NCBI GenBank assembly: GCA_016191715.1 | Contig: JACPVN010000559.1 | Span: 1 to 15,398 of the forward strand | Reading direction: 5' to 3' | DNA length: 15,398 bases | DNA from: Ignavibacteriota bacterium | GTDB lineage: Bacteria; Bacteroidota; Ignavibacteria; UBA10030; SZUA-254 | Part shown: positions 1 through 6,325 of the stretch, piece after piece | How the letters are laid out: every line of letters begins with the position of its first letter | Position numbering within the stretch: position 1 is the first letter of the stretch | Notes under the pieces: model-generated | Seen by the model: the letters and a program-made list of their open reading frames with translations, nothing else | Told to the model about the DNA's origin: nothing | Database searches by the model: none | Position numbers and translations under genes: made by a program

Positions 1-1103
1 AATTGTCCCGTTACATCTACTACTTCTCCGATGAAATACAAACCGGCGATATTCTTTGCTTCCATTGTCTTTGATGATAGTTCGTTTGTGTCAATTCCTC
101 CACACGTCACTTCTGCGTTCGAGTAGCCCTCCGTCCCTGTCGGTTTGAGTTCCCACTTATGCAACTGTAAAGCAATTGCTGAAAGATTTCTGAGCGAGTA
201 GCGATTCATCGGCATCGAAGGAGCAAATCGTTCACACCATAATCTCACAAATTGTTTCGGGAACAAATCAGAAAGAACCGATGTCAGTTCTTTGGTCGTT
301 TGCTGTCGTTCTTTCAGATACGGATGAAGTTCAACATCTGGAGAAAGATTAATAGAAAGAATATCATGCGGATTCCAGTAGGAAGATATTTGAAGAATGG
401 CAGGACCGCTCAAACCCCGATGTGTGAAGAGGATATTTTCTCTGAACGAAACTCCGTTGCACGAAATAATCGCATCGAGCGAAACGCCGCTGAGTTCTGA
501 AAAGAAAGCGACATCTTTTTTACTGAAAACCAGTGGCACAAGTCCCGGTTTGGTTTGTGTTACGTTCATTCCGAATTGTTTTGCAATCCTGTAGCCTAAA
601 TCCGTTGCACCGATTTTGGGAATCGAAAGCCCACCGGTTGCAACGACGAGTGAGTCAGAAGCAAATTCACGTTTGTTTGTTGTTGCAATATACTTCTCAC
701 CTTTTCTTACTTCATTGATTATACATCCCGTAATAATTTCAACACCGGCATCCCTTGTTTCATTTATCAACATATCAAGAATTTGCAGGGAAGACCTGTC
801 ACAAAACAACTGACCCAATTTTTTCTCATGATAATTGATTCGATGCTTTTCAAGCAAAGCGATGAAATCATCAGGCGTAAACCGCGCAAACGCTGATTTG
901 CAAAAGTGAGGATTCTCTGAAATGTAATTTGCATGACTCGCATTGATGTTAGTAAAGTTGCATCGCCCGCCTCCCGAAATGCGAATTTTCTCGCCGATTG
1001 TTTTGTTCCGTTCGAGAACAAGAACAGTTCTTCCCCGTTTGCCTGCTTCAATGGCGCACATCAATCCTGCGGCGCCCGCGCCAAATATGATTACATCGTA
1101 CAT
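1..1103 (-). CDS. HI0933/BaiN-like NAD(P)/FAD-dependent oxidoreductase (C-terminus cut by window edge)
   Basis: The frame is open from an ATG at 1103 down to the window edge, 367 codons with no internal stop. The N-terminus carries a Rossmann FAD-binding motif (FGAGAAG, residues 7-13) with an acidic residue after the second strand (E31). The HI0933-family signature SGGGRCNFTN follows at about 43-52. Further in are an ATGG motif before the middle domain, a THRGLSGPAIL stretch, and GGI...TMEAKN...GLYFIGEVVDVTG near the edge. These are typical of the HI0933/YhiN/BaiN family (about 400 residues), so roughly 35-45 C-terminal residues lie outside the window. The family is flavin-dependent; some members are named aminoacetone oxidase-like and BaiN reduces bile-acid intermediates, but the substrate here cannot be told. 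The start is fixed by the conserved beginning of the fold; no clear ribosome binding site precedes it. Confidence 0.9.
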   Translation of the reverse strand, partial: MYDVIIFGAGAAGLMCAIEAGKRGRTVLVLERNKTIGEKIRISGGGRCNFTNINASHANYISENPHFCKSAFARFTPDDFIALLEKHRINYHEKKLGQLFCDRSSLQILDMLINETRDAGVEIITGCIINEVRKGEKYIATTNKREFASDSLVVATGGLSIPKIGATDLGYRIAKQFGMNVTQTKPGLVPLVFSKKDVAFFSELSGVSLDAIISCNGVSFRENILFTHRGLSGPAILQISSYWNPHDILSINLSPDVELHPYLKERQQTTKELTSVLSDLFPKQFVRLWCERFAPSMPMNRYSLRNLSAIALQLHKWELKPTGTEGYSNAEVTCGGIDTNELSSKTMEAKNIAGLYFIGEVVDVTGQ

Positions 1104-1329
1104 GACACAATATAAGAAATGCGTTCGGCATAATTTCTTGAACTGGAATATCGCCAATGGGTTACTTTATGAACATAACATTTTCTTACAGATTATTATG
1201 GATGTATTCTATGTTCTGATGCATCATTTTTCGAATGATGGATTGTTTGTTGAGTTAAGGACGCGGTGCGTCTTGAATTACATTCCTACGCCTGATAATT
1301 GATTGGGGGCGTCGAAACGAGATTATTAT

Positions 1330-1536
1330 CTGATGTTACGCAAACAGAATAATTCATTTACAAAAACCACGCGTAGGTGTCATTCCGAATCCCGCTTTAG
1401 CGGGGTGAGGAATCTCGTACCTATTAAAATGGTACAAAATTAAAGGTTTGAGATTCTTCACTTCGCTACGCTCATTCAGAATGACACTCTGGGCGAGAAA
1501 GAAAATCAATATTTAAAGAGTCGTGCGTAACATCAG
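1330..1536. repeat. Nested inverted-repeat element in the 1104-1584 gap
   Basis: This gene-free stretch is bounded by a perfect 13-nt inverted pair: CTGATGTTACGCA at 1330-1342 and its reverse complement at 1524-1536. Inside lies a second inverted pair, GTGTCATTCCGAAT at 1377-1390 against ATTCAGAATGACAC at 1474-1487 (one mismatch), continued inward by TGAGGAATCTC against GAGATTCTTCA. Smaller hairpins sit within: CCCGC-TTTA-GCGGG (1391-1404) and GTACC...GGTAC (1417-1435). No ORF of interest is present. The layout resembles a non-autonomous, MITE-like or REP-type intergenic repeat. The remainder of 1104-1584 shows nothing else that I can name. Confidence 0.7.
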
Positions 1537-1584
1537 TTATTATTTTTTGCGGGCTGGAAGATTTGCCTCTTTAACTTTTGCCAT

Positions 1585-2244
1585 TTAATCCATCGCTTTA
1601 TTTAAGAATTTATCAAAGGGATAAAGCACCTTGAAAACCTTCGCTGAATGCGAAAGAAAATCCTTGCTTAATATCTGCTCGTCGGAAAGATTATGGACGG
1701 CAAGCATACTTTTATATTTCAGCAATTCAATTTCTGGATGGTCTGGAGAATATCCTTGTGGTGCTTTTGAAAGTTTTTCACCTTCAATTTCAAAATACCT
1801 TTTGAAATCACTGTTGTTTATAATTTTCTTGAACTCTTTGCTGTTGTAGTAAATTTCTTTCCTAATCGCTTTAAGCCAATTTGATTCGGGCATATAAGCA
1901 CCACCTGCAAGAAAACATTTGTTTGGCTCTATGTGAATATAGTAGCCGGCACGGCTGTGAACTCCTTTACTTCCTGCCTTAATCAGATGTGCCCCGAAAT
2001 TTGTTTTGTATGGTGTTTTGTCTTTTGAAAAGCGGGTGTCTTTGTAAATCCTGAACACACTTTTTTTGGCGTCTATACCGATAATTTGCTTATCAAATTT
2101 TGCAATTTCGAGAATGAGATTGCTGATAAAATTTTCAAACTCCGCTCTTGCTTCTTCATACCGTGGTTTGTTTTTGCTGAACCAATCACGATTGTTATTT
2201 TTTTCCAATTCGGTTAAGAAGTCAAGAATTTTTTTGCTAATCAT
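1585..2244 (-). CDS. DUF2461 / TIGR02453 family protein
   Basis: This 219-residue protein matches the DUF2461 family, whose members are usually about 210-230 residues and of unknown biochemical function. Recognisable landmarks are NNNRDWF near residues 16-22 (family form: NN+.WF..N+..Y), the central FRIYKDTRFSKDKTPYK block at about 64-80 followed by TNFGA, and GYYIHIEP at about 100-107. No signal peptide or membrane segment is visible, so it is probably cytoplasmic. It starts 20 nt after the SRPBCC gene ends, so the two are probably co-transcribed. The AT-rich codon choice (many AAA, ATT, TTT) matches the two genes upstream but not the ilv genes. The start ATG has only a weak GGA upstream. 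Confidence 0.85.
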   Translation of the reverse strand: MISKKILDFLTELEKNNNRDWFSKNKPRYEEARAEFENFISNLILEIAKFDKQIIGIDAKKSVFRIYKDTRFSKDKTPYKTNFGAHLIKAGSKGVHSRAGYYIHIEPNKCFLAGGAYMPESNWLKAIRKEIYYNSKEFKKIINNSDFKRYFEIEGEKLSKAPQGYSPDHPEIELLKYKSMLAVHNLSDEQILSKDFLSHSAKVFKVLYPFDKFLNKAMD

Positions 2245-2264
2245 TAGTTCCGCTTTGGAAAAAG

Positions 2265-2696
2265 TTATTTTGTACCGGTGTTATTTAAAACATAGGTTTC
2301 AATGCCTTTAATTCCCATTGTCCAAGATCCCTTGAACATTTCTTTGGCTTCTGTTTCCTTGTTTTCTTCAACATCAAAAGTGGCTGACCATTCTACGGAT
2401 GATTTTCCGTTGCCCAAGTTATTCACTTTCATTGTTCCAAAAATATTTTTTACTGGAATCATATTTTGTTCGGGAATAGAGTACTGAAAAATTCGGTTTT
2501 GATAATCAACCTTTTCTATGTTCTCTGTGAACTCGCCTGCTTCTGTTCCGCAAATTCTTTTGTTGCCTTCTACACGGCAGGATTGTATGACTGGAGCAAA
2601 CCATTTATCTACTCCATCTACTGCACCGATTATTTTCCATACTTTTTCGGCAGATGCATTTACTGCTACTGTTACTTTTTCATCTGATTTTTTCAT
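2265..2696 (-). CDS. SRPBCC-fold protein (polyketide cyclase/dehydrase-like)
   Basis: The 143-residue product starts with a beta strand and the phrase VAVNASAEKVWKIIGAVDGVDKWF, the typical opening of the SRPBCC/START-like helix-grip fold (Pfam Polyketide_cyc2 type). It then alternates strands (ICGTEAGEF, NRIFQYSI, SSVEWSATFDV) and closes with a long C-terminal helix (EAKEMFKGSWTMGIKGIETYVL). Such proteins bind hydrophobic ligands in a deep pocket; the ligand here cannot be predicted. The start ATG lies 79 nt after the AraC regulator ends, with AGG a few bases upstream. AraC-SRPBCC neighbours are common in Bacteroidota, so regulation by the adjacent AraC protein is a reasonable inference. The gene is AT-rich like its neighbours. 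Confidence 0.85.
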   Translation of the reverse strand: MKKSDEKVTVAVNASAEKVWKIIGAVDGVDKWFAPVIQSCRVEGNKRICGTEAGEFTENIEKVDYQNRIFQYSIPEQNMIPVKNIFGTMKVNNLGNGKSSVEWSATFDVEENKETEAKEMFKGSWTMGIKGIETYVLNNTGTK

Positions 2697-2738
2697 TTAT
2701 GCCTGTTTTAAATTGTTAATGTGAAATTATTGACGGTG

Positions 2739-2746
2739 TAAATATA
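2739..2746 (-). promoter_or_regulatory. Possible Bacteroidota -7 promoter element for the SRPBCC gene
   Basis: On the minus strand the gap between the AraC regulator and the SRPBCC gene contains TATATTTA, seven of eight positions matching the Bacteroidota -7 consensus TAnnTTTG. It is about 42 nt upstream of the ATG at 2696. I see no convincing TTTG -33 partner at the usual distance, so this is a weak call that would allow the SRPBCC gene its own transcript. Confidence 0.3.
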
Positions 2747-2775
2747 ACAAAGGAAGGTAAGGTAAGTTTGTCGGA

Positions 2776-3639
2776 TTAGTTCGAAGATTTGTTTTTTTGG
2801 CTCAAACGATACTTTGTAGGTGAAACATTATGTTTTTCTTTAAATGATTTAGAAAAATGTGCTACATCATTAAATCCGCAGTTGTATGCAATGTCGCTAA
2901 TCCGTTGGTCAGTAGATAGGAGTAATTCAGTCGCTTTTTCAATTTTTTTATTTTTGATATAGCGGGCGGGACTGTCATTGAATATTTTTGAAAACTCTCT
3001 TTTAAAAGATGAAACGCTCAAGTTGGTTAGTTGAGCTAATTCTGTTATGGAGATGTTTGAGAATAAGTGAGAATTGATGATTTTTCTGAAAGTATAAACG
3101 GTTGGTGAAAAAAGTTCAGACAGGATTTGTTGTACAACAGGAGCGTCTTTTGTTTGATTTAATAACAGGATAAGTTCCTTCAATTTTAATATGAGAAGTT
3201 CTTCATTTACAAGTGTCGGATTTTCAAAATAAAATAGTATTCCTTCAATATATTTTTGTAGCAATGGGGTGCTCTTGATTTTCCCCATACCGTTATTCAT
3301 CGGATTTCTTTTTGATTCCTGAAGAAATTTTGGAAGTTCTTTGTCGTATATTCTTTTTAAAATGTCTGGATGAAAATGTACTGCAATAGCTTCATATCTT
3401 TTTGATGTGGCAGAGGTAAACATTTGGGAAAGATAATTACCGCATTTCATAAGTACTGATTCCTTTGCAGGAATTCTTAGTTGCTTAATTTCAGAAATGG
3501 AATTATACTCACCTTCGATAATATGTAAGAAGCAAGCTTCATTAGGCATTGGATTGGGCTTTTTGAATGGTGGAATCAAAATAACTTTTTCAAAAAGCAT
3601 CTTGCCAAATAAATCAAATTGTTTGTGTTCTATTATCAT
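2776..3639 (-). CDS. AraC-family transcriptional regulator
   Basis: The 287-residue protein has an N-terminal region with cupin-like strands (about 1-150) and a C-terminal double helix-turn-helix of the AraC/XylS type (about 190-282). The first HTH reads ISITELAQLTNLSVSSFKREF. The second carries the family signature from RISDIAYNCGF through NDVAHFSKSFKEK to VSPTKYR. Length is normal for one-component AraC regulators. The effector is unknown. The gene directly precedes the SRPBCC and DUF2461 genes on the same strand, which are its likely targets. The start at 3639 sits only a few bases downstream of a perfect TAnnTTTG element and lacks a Shine-Dalgarno site, so the mRNA may be leaderless or nearly so. 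Base composition is distinctly AT-rich compared with the ilv operon. Confidence 0.9.
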   Translation of the reverse strand: MIIEHKQFDLFGKMLFEKVILIPPFKKPNPMPNEACFLHIIEGEYNSISEIKQLRIPAKESVLMKCGNYLSQMFTSATSKRYEAIAVHFHPDILKRIYDKELPKFLQESKRNPMNNGMGKIKSTPLLQKYIEGILFYFENPTLVNEELLILKLKELILLLNQTKDAPVVQQILSELFSPTVYTFRKIINSHLFSNISITELAQLTNLSVSSFKREFSKIFNDSPARYIKNKKIEKATELLLSTDQRISDIAYNCGFNDVAHFSKSFKEKHNVSPTKYRLSQKNKSSN

Positions 3640-3643
3640 TGTG

Positions 3644-3651
3644 CAAATATA
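3644..3651 (-). promoter_or_regulatory. Bacteroidota-type -7 element (TATATTTG) before the AraC gene
   Basis: Read on the minus strand, TATATTTG matches the Bacteroidota primary-sigma consensus TAnnTTTG exactly, and ends 4 nt before the ATG at 3639. Only a degenerate -33 partner (ACTG, about 20 nt upstream) is seen. If used, it would give an almost leaderless transcript, consistent with the missing ribosome binding site. Confidence 0.5.
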
Positions 3652-3987
3652 ATGTGTTTAAAGAAATTATCAGTTGCTTAAATAAGAACCATCTGTCTAA
3701 ACGCATTGCTTTGTGAGTGGGTAAATTTGGTTCTTTTGACTTTGCCCTGTCTGCTAAAAAATAAAAAGGGCAAATGGCAATGTGCCAAATGTGCGGTGGC
3801 AAAAGATATTTTCAAAAACGCGAAGCGTAGGAACAAGGAGAACACAGTAATTACTTCGTGAAAGTAATCAATAGTTTCCTATTAGTCTAACATTTTTTTG
3901 AAAGTAGATTAGCTTTCCCATGTTCCACTCACTACCTCCCCGAGACACAGAAAAGAGTTGACGCTCAGTTACAATCTATATGAATAA
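3652..3987. other. Non-coding interval between the AraC gene and the ilv operon
   Basis: No credible gene is present. The left half is AT-rich and contains the partly palindromic phrase GGCAAATGGCAATGTGCC (about 3769-3786), which matches the character of the AraC block. A hairpin ATTACTT-CGTGA-AAGTAAT occurs at 3850-3868 with no U-tract behind it. The composition shifts towards that of the ilv region near 3900. This is a plausible junction of a transferred segment, but no direct repeats or integrase remnants are visible. Confidence 0.4.
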
Positions 3988-4010
3988 GAGAGCGATACTT
4001 CATGGCTCTC
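3988..4010 (-). terminator. Probable terminator of the ilv operon
   Basis: On the minus strand, 8 nt past the stop codon of the last small gene, the sequence forms GAGAGC-(11 nt)-GCTCTC followed immediately by TTATTCAT. The stem is only six base pairs and the T-run is interrupted, so it is a modest intrinsic terminator candidate, but its position at the end of the operon is right. Confidence 0.45.
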
Positions 4011-4018
4011 GTGGTACA

Positions 4019-4306
4019 TCATGTTGATGGAGATTTGTCGCTACCCTGAATCGTCCTCATTTTTTTACACGTTTTGCAAATTCCCTTTCGTTCGGCATAG
4101 AAATTTTCCGGCTCGGTTGTTCCGCAGTAGCGGCAACAATGCGGCATCCGGTAATTATGTTTGGTCACTGTCGCATCGCCGTGACGATACTGCCGCATGT
4201 AATGTTTCGAGCAAAGTCCGCGCGCAAGTATCGGTTGGTCACAACTTTCGAGACCACACATCGTTCCGTTCATCTCTGCTTTTCCCTTGTTGGTTGATGT
4301 TCTCAC
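4019..4306 (-). CDS. Small double zinc-finger protein, last gene of the ilv operon
   Basis: This 95-residue protein has two clear four-ligand metal sites. The first is C17-x4-C22-x9-C32-x2-H35, within a phrase of the form C.Q.ILARGLC..HY.R..R.GD. That phrase is widespread in small zinc proteins and in HNH-type and phage-derived proteins. The second is C58-x2-C61-x15-C77-x2-C80 (CRYCG...CKTC), a zinc-ribbon-like knuckle. No nuclease HNH core is visible, so a nucleic-acid-binding role is only a guess. The GTG start at 4306 overlaps the previous gene's stop as GTGA, which implies translational coupling. An in-frame ATG at 4273 (residue 12), behind a purine-rich AAGGG stretch, is a credible alternative start. 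Both starts keep all ligands. Confidence 0.7.
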   Translation of the reverse strand: MRTSTNKGKAEMNGTMCGLESCDQPILARGLCSKHYMRQYRHGDATVTKHNYRMPHCCRYCGTTEPENFYAERKGICKTCKKMRTIQGSDKSPST

Positions 4307-4515
4307 AAAAACATTTCATTGATTTGTTCGACGACGATTTTCTCTGACTCATCTTCCTGCTTTTGCTCTATCATTTCATTGAACAATTTGAAAAGCGGTT
4401 GTTGCATCGCATCGGTTCGTTCCCGATAAAACTCAACGGCATGTTTCTCTTCTTCCTTCAAACGATTCAGTTCGTCCAATAACTGCGGATTCATTTTGTA
4501 TTGAGAGTTTATCAT
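4303..4515 (-). CDS. Small helical hypothetical protein downstream of ilvC
   Basis: The 70-residue product is charged and almost entirely predicted helix (LLDELNRLKEEEKHAVEFYRER, then LFKLFNEMIEQKQED); I do not recognise a family. It has no signal peptide or membrane segment. Evidence that it is real: the ATG at 4515 follows AAGGA with 7-nt spacing, the gene begins 27 nt after ilvC ends on the same strand, and its stop overlaps the next start by 4 nt (GTGA). Its place in the ilv transcript suggests co-expression, not necessarily a shared function. The first half has hydrophobic residues spaced as in a short coiled coil, so a homo-oligomer or a partner for the zinc protein is possible. Confidence 0.65.
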   Translation of the reverse strand: MINSQYKMNPQLLDELNRLKEEEKHAVEFYRERTDAMQQPLFKLFNEMIEQKQEDESEKIVVEQINEMFL

Positions 4516-4542
4516 ACACTGTTCCTTTTTGATGTTTCTTGA

Positions 4543-5598
4543 TTAACTTTTTGTATTCTCCGGTCGCAATGAGCGAACCGCCGCACCTGCCTGCCACATC
4601 TCCGAATTTTTCCACTCGTCTAATTCCTGCTGAAGTTTCTCGCGGTAATCCGGCGCACTGCATGTTTCGAGCACCCGTTTCGTTTCCACGCCCGATTGGA
4701 CATCACGGTAGAGCAACTCGAACAGCGGCTTTACCGCAGTTTCAAATCGTTTCGACCAATCAAGCGCGCCGCGCTGTGCCGTTGTACTGCATGCGGCAAA
4801 CATCCAATCCATTCCCCGTTCACCGACGAGCGGATACAAACTTTGCGTTGCTTCTTCTACCGTCTCGTTGAATGCTTCGCTCGGCGAATGTCCCATTGCG
4901 CGGAGCGTTTCATACTGCGCTTTCATCAACCCGGCAATTGCACCCATCAACACTCCACGTTCTCCGGTAAGGTCGCTGAACACTTCGTTCTCAAATGTTG
5001 TCGGGAACAAATATCCCGAACCGATTGCAATTCCCAACGCCACCACTCGTTCATGAGCTTTTCCGGTTGCATCCTGAAACACCGCGTAACTTGCATTGAT
5101 ACCGCTCCCGGAAAGATAATTCGAGCGAACTGTCCTTCCCGCTCCTTTTGGCGCGACAAGAATGACGTCAACATCAGAAGGCGGGATAACTCCCGTCTGT
5201 TCTTTATAGACAATGGAAAACCCGTGTGAAAAATACAATGCTTGTCCTGCTTGGAGATTTTTTTTCACTTTCTGCCACTGCTCTTTTTGTCCCGCATCGG
5301 AAAGCAAATACTGAACGACCGTTGCTCGTTTCACTGCTTCTTCCAAATCAGTGAACAGAGTTTCGTTTTCTTTCCATCCGTCAGCGAGTGCGCGTTCCCA
5401 ACCGTCGCCCCCTTTCCTTTGACTGACGATGACGTTGATTCCGTTGTCGCGCAGGTTCAGCGATTGTCCCTGTCCCTGCGGACCATATCCTAAAATTGCA
5501 ACTGTTTCATTCCGAAGAACTTCCTGCGCTTTCGCCAACGGAAATTCTTCCCGCGTTACAACCTCTTCGTGGATTCCTCCAAAATTAATTCTTGCCAT
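4543..5598 (-). CDS. ilvC: Ketol-acid reductoisomerase
   Basis: IlvC converts 2-acetolactate (or 2-aceto-2-hydroxybutyrate) to the 2,3-dihydroxy-acid with NAD(P)H and Mg2+, the second common step of Val/Ile synthesis. The 351-residue protein is class-I-like and slightly longer than the usual 330-340. It has the Rossmann motif GYGPQGQG (37-44), a cofactor loop SQRKGGDGW (59-67) whose NADH/NADPH preference I cannot settle, and the catalytic histidine in FSHGF (H125). The metal ligands are D209 and E213 in FSDLTGERGVL and the E245/E249 pair in FNETVEEATQSLYP; the substrate serine is in CSTTAQRG (S271). The sequence style (N-terminal GG.EEVVTREEFPL) resembles the Bacteroidota branch. It lies 178 nt after ilvN because a repeat element sits between them; the upstream ribosome site is only a weak AAGAAAG. 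Confidence 0.97.
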   Translation of the reverse strand: MARINFGGIHEEVVTREEFPLAKAQEVLRNETVAILGYGPQGQGQSLNLRDNGINVIVSQRKGGDGWERALADGWKENETLFTDLEEAVKRATVVQYLLSDAGQKEQWQKVKKNLQAGQALYFSHGFSIVYKEQTGVIPPSDVDVILVAPKGAGRTVRSNYLSGSGINASYAVFQDATGKAHERVVALGIAIGSGYLFPTTFENEVFSDLTGERGVLMGAIAGLMKAQYETLRAMGHSPSEAFNETVEEATQSLYPLVGERGMDWMFAACSTTAQRGALDWSKRFETAVKPLFELLYRDVQSGVETKRVLETCSAPDYREKLQQELDEWKNSEMWQAGAAVRSLRPENTKS

Positions 5599-5655
5599 GA
5601 TTTTTTCTTTCTTATTTGATTATTTAATGTTATTCAAAAACATGAACATATTCCT

Positions 5656-5750
5656 TGTCATTCCTGCGTGCCAAAGGCATCCCTTTGGGAAATGCAGGAA
5701 TCCATACCCCTCACGACAATAATTGGATTCCCGTTCGCACGGGAATGACA
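5656..5750. repeat. Palindromic repeat element between ilvN and ilvC
   Basis: The outer arms TGTCATTCC (5656-5664) and GGAATGACA (5742-5750) are a perfect inverted pair. Inside are CCAAAGG...CCTTTGG around 5671-5688, TTCCTGC...GCAGGAA, and the hairpin CCCGT-TCGC-ACGGG near the right end. The ends share TGTCATTC with the inner element at 1377-1487, so the two appear to belong to one REP/MITE-like family. It occupies most of the 178-nt ilvN-ilvC gap and would fold strongly in the operon mRNA. Confidence 0.75.
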
Positions 5751-5776
5751 GTTCTGTTCCGCTTTATATTACTTAA

Positions 5777-6325
5777 TTACACATCACCTTGAAATTCTCT
5801 TTTCAAAGCAACTCTGCCAGTTCGTGCAAGTTCTTTGATACCAAACGGTTTCAGCATCATGATGATTGCATCAACCTTCTGCTGACTTCCGGTCGCTTCC
5901 AGCGTCAACGTGCGTGGGCTGATGTCCACTACTTTTGCCTGAAAGATTTCACTGATTTGAATTATCTCGGAACGGGTTTCCGGCGAAGTATTGATTTTCA
6001 CCAGCACGAGGTCACGCTCAACAAAACTTTCAAACGTTAAATCAAGTACGGTAATCGTATCAATAAGCCTGTTCAACTGCTTGACGATTTGCTCCATCAC
6101 AAAATCATCACCGCGCGTCACAATCGTCATGCGAGAAATATCTTCCTCTTCTGTCGGACCGACCGTGATGCTTTCAAGATTGTAACCCTTCGCCGCGAAC
6201 AATCCGGCAATCCTGATGAACGCTCCATACTTGTTCTCGACGAGAATGGAAATCGTGTGCTTTTGAAGATGCAATTCTCCGTTGCCATTCGATTGTGCAC
6301 TATGCGAAACTTGGATTTGCGGCAT
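5777..6325 (-). CDS. ilvN: Acetolactate synthase small (regulatory) subunit
   Basis: The 182-residue protein is the regulatory partner of acetolactate synthase; such subunits bind valine and confer feedback inhibition on the large subunit. An N-terminal ACT domain spans about 24-97 (HTISILVENKYGAFIRIAGLF, then GYNLESITVGPTEEEDISRMT), and the second, ALS_ss_C-type domain follows at about 103-175 (RDLVLVKI, VVDISPRTLTLEATG). The first 23 residues are a short polar extension. The ATG at 6325 is backed by an excellent Shine-Dalgarno GGAAAGGAG, which fixes the start inside the end of ilvB with a 26-nt overlap. That is strong evidence for coupled translation and a 1:1 complex. It could equally be called ilvH. 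Sensitivity to valine cannot be judged from sequence alone. Confidence 0.96.
   Translation of the reverse strand: MPQIQVSHSAQSNGNGELHLQKHTISILVENKYGAFIRIAGLFAAKGYNLESITVGPTEEEDISRMTIVTRGDDFVMEQIVKQLNRLIDTITVLDLTFESFVERDLVLVKINTSPETRSEIIQISEIFQAKVVDISPRTLTLEATGSQQKVDAIIMMLKPFGIKELARTGRVALKREFQGDV

Noticed and set aside
767..1302. Overlapping ORFs on both strands over the start of the flavoprotein gene
   Set aside because: They are shadows of the HI0933-like reading frame, which carries all the family motifs. I checked whether they signalled a frameshift; the main frame is uninterrupted from 1103 to the edge.
3614..3802. 62-residue minus-strand ORF overlapping the AraC start
   Set aside because: No family resemblance, no ribosome site, overlaps a good promoter box and the start of a well-supported gene.
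3850..3868. Hairpin ATTACTT-CGTGA-AAGTAAT as a terminator
   Set aside because: No U-tract on either strand and no gene ends next to it.
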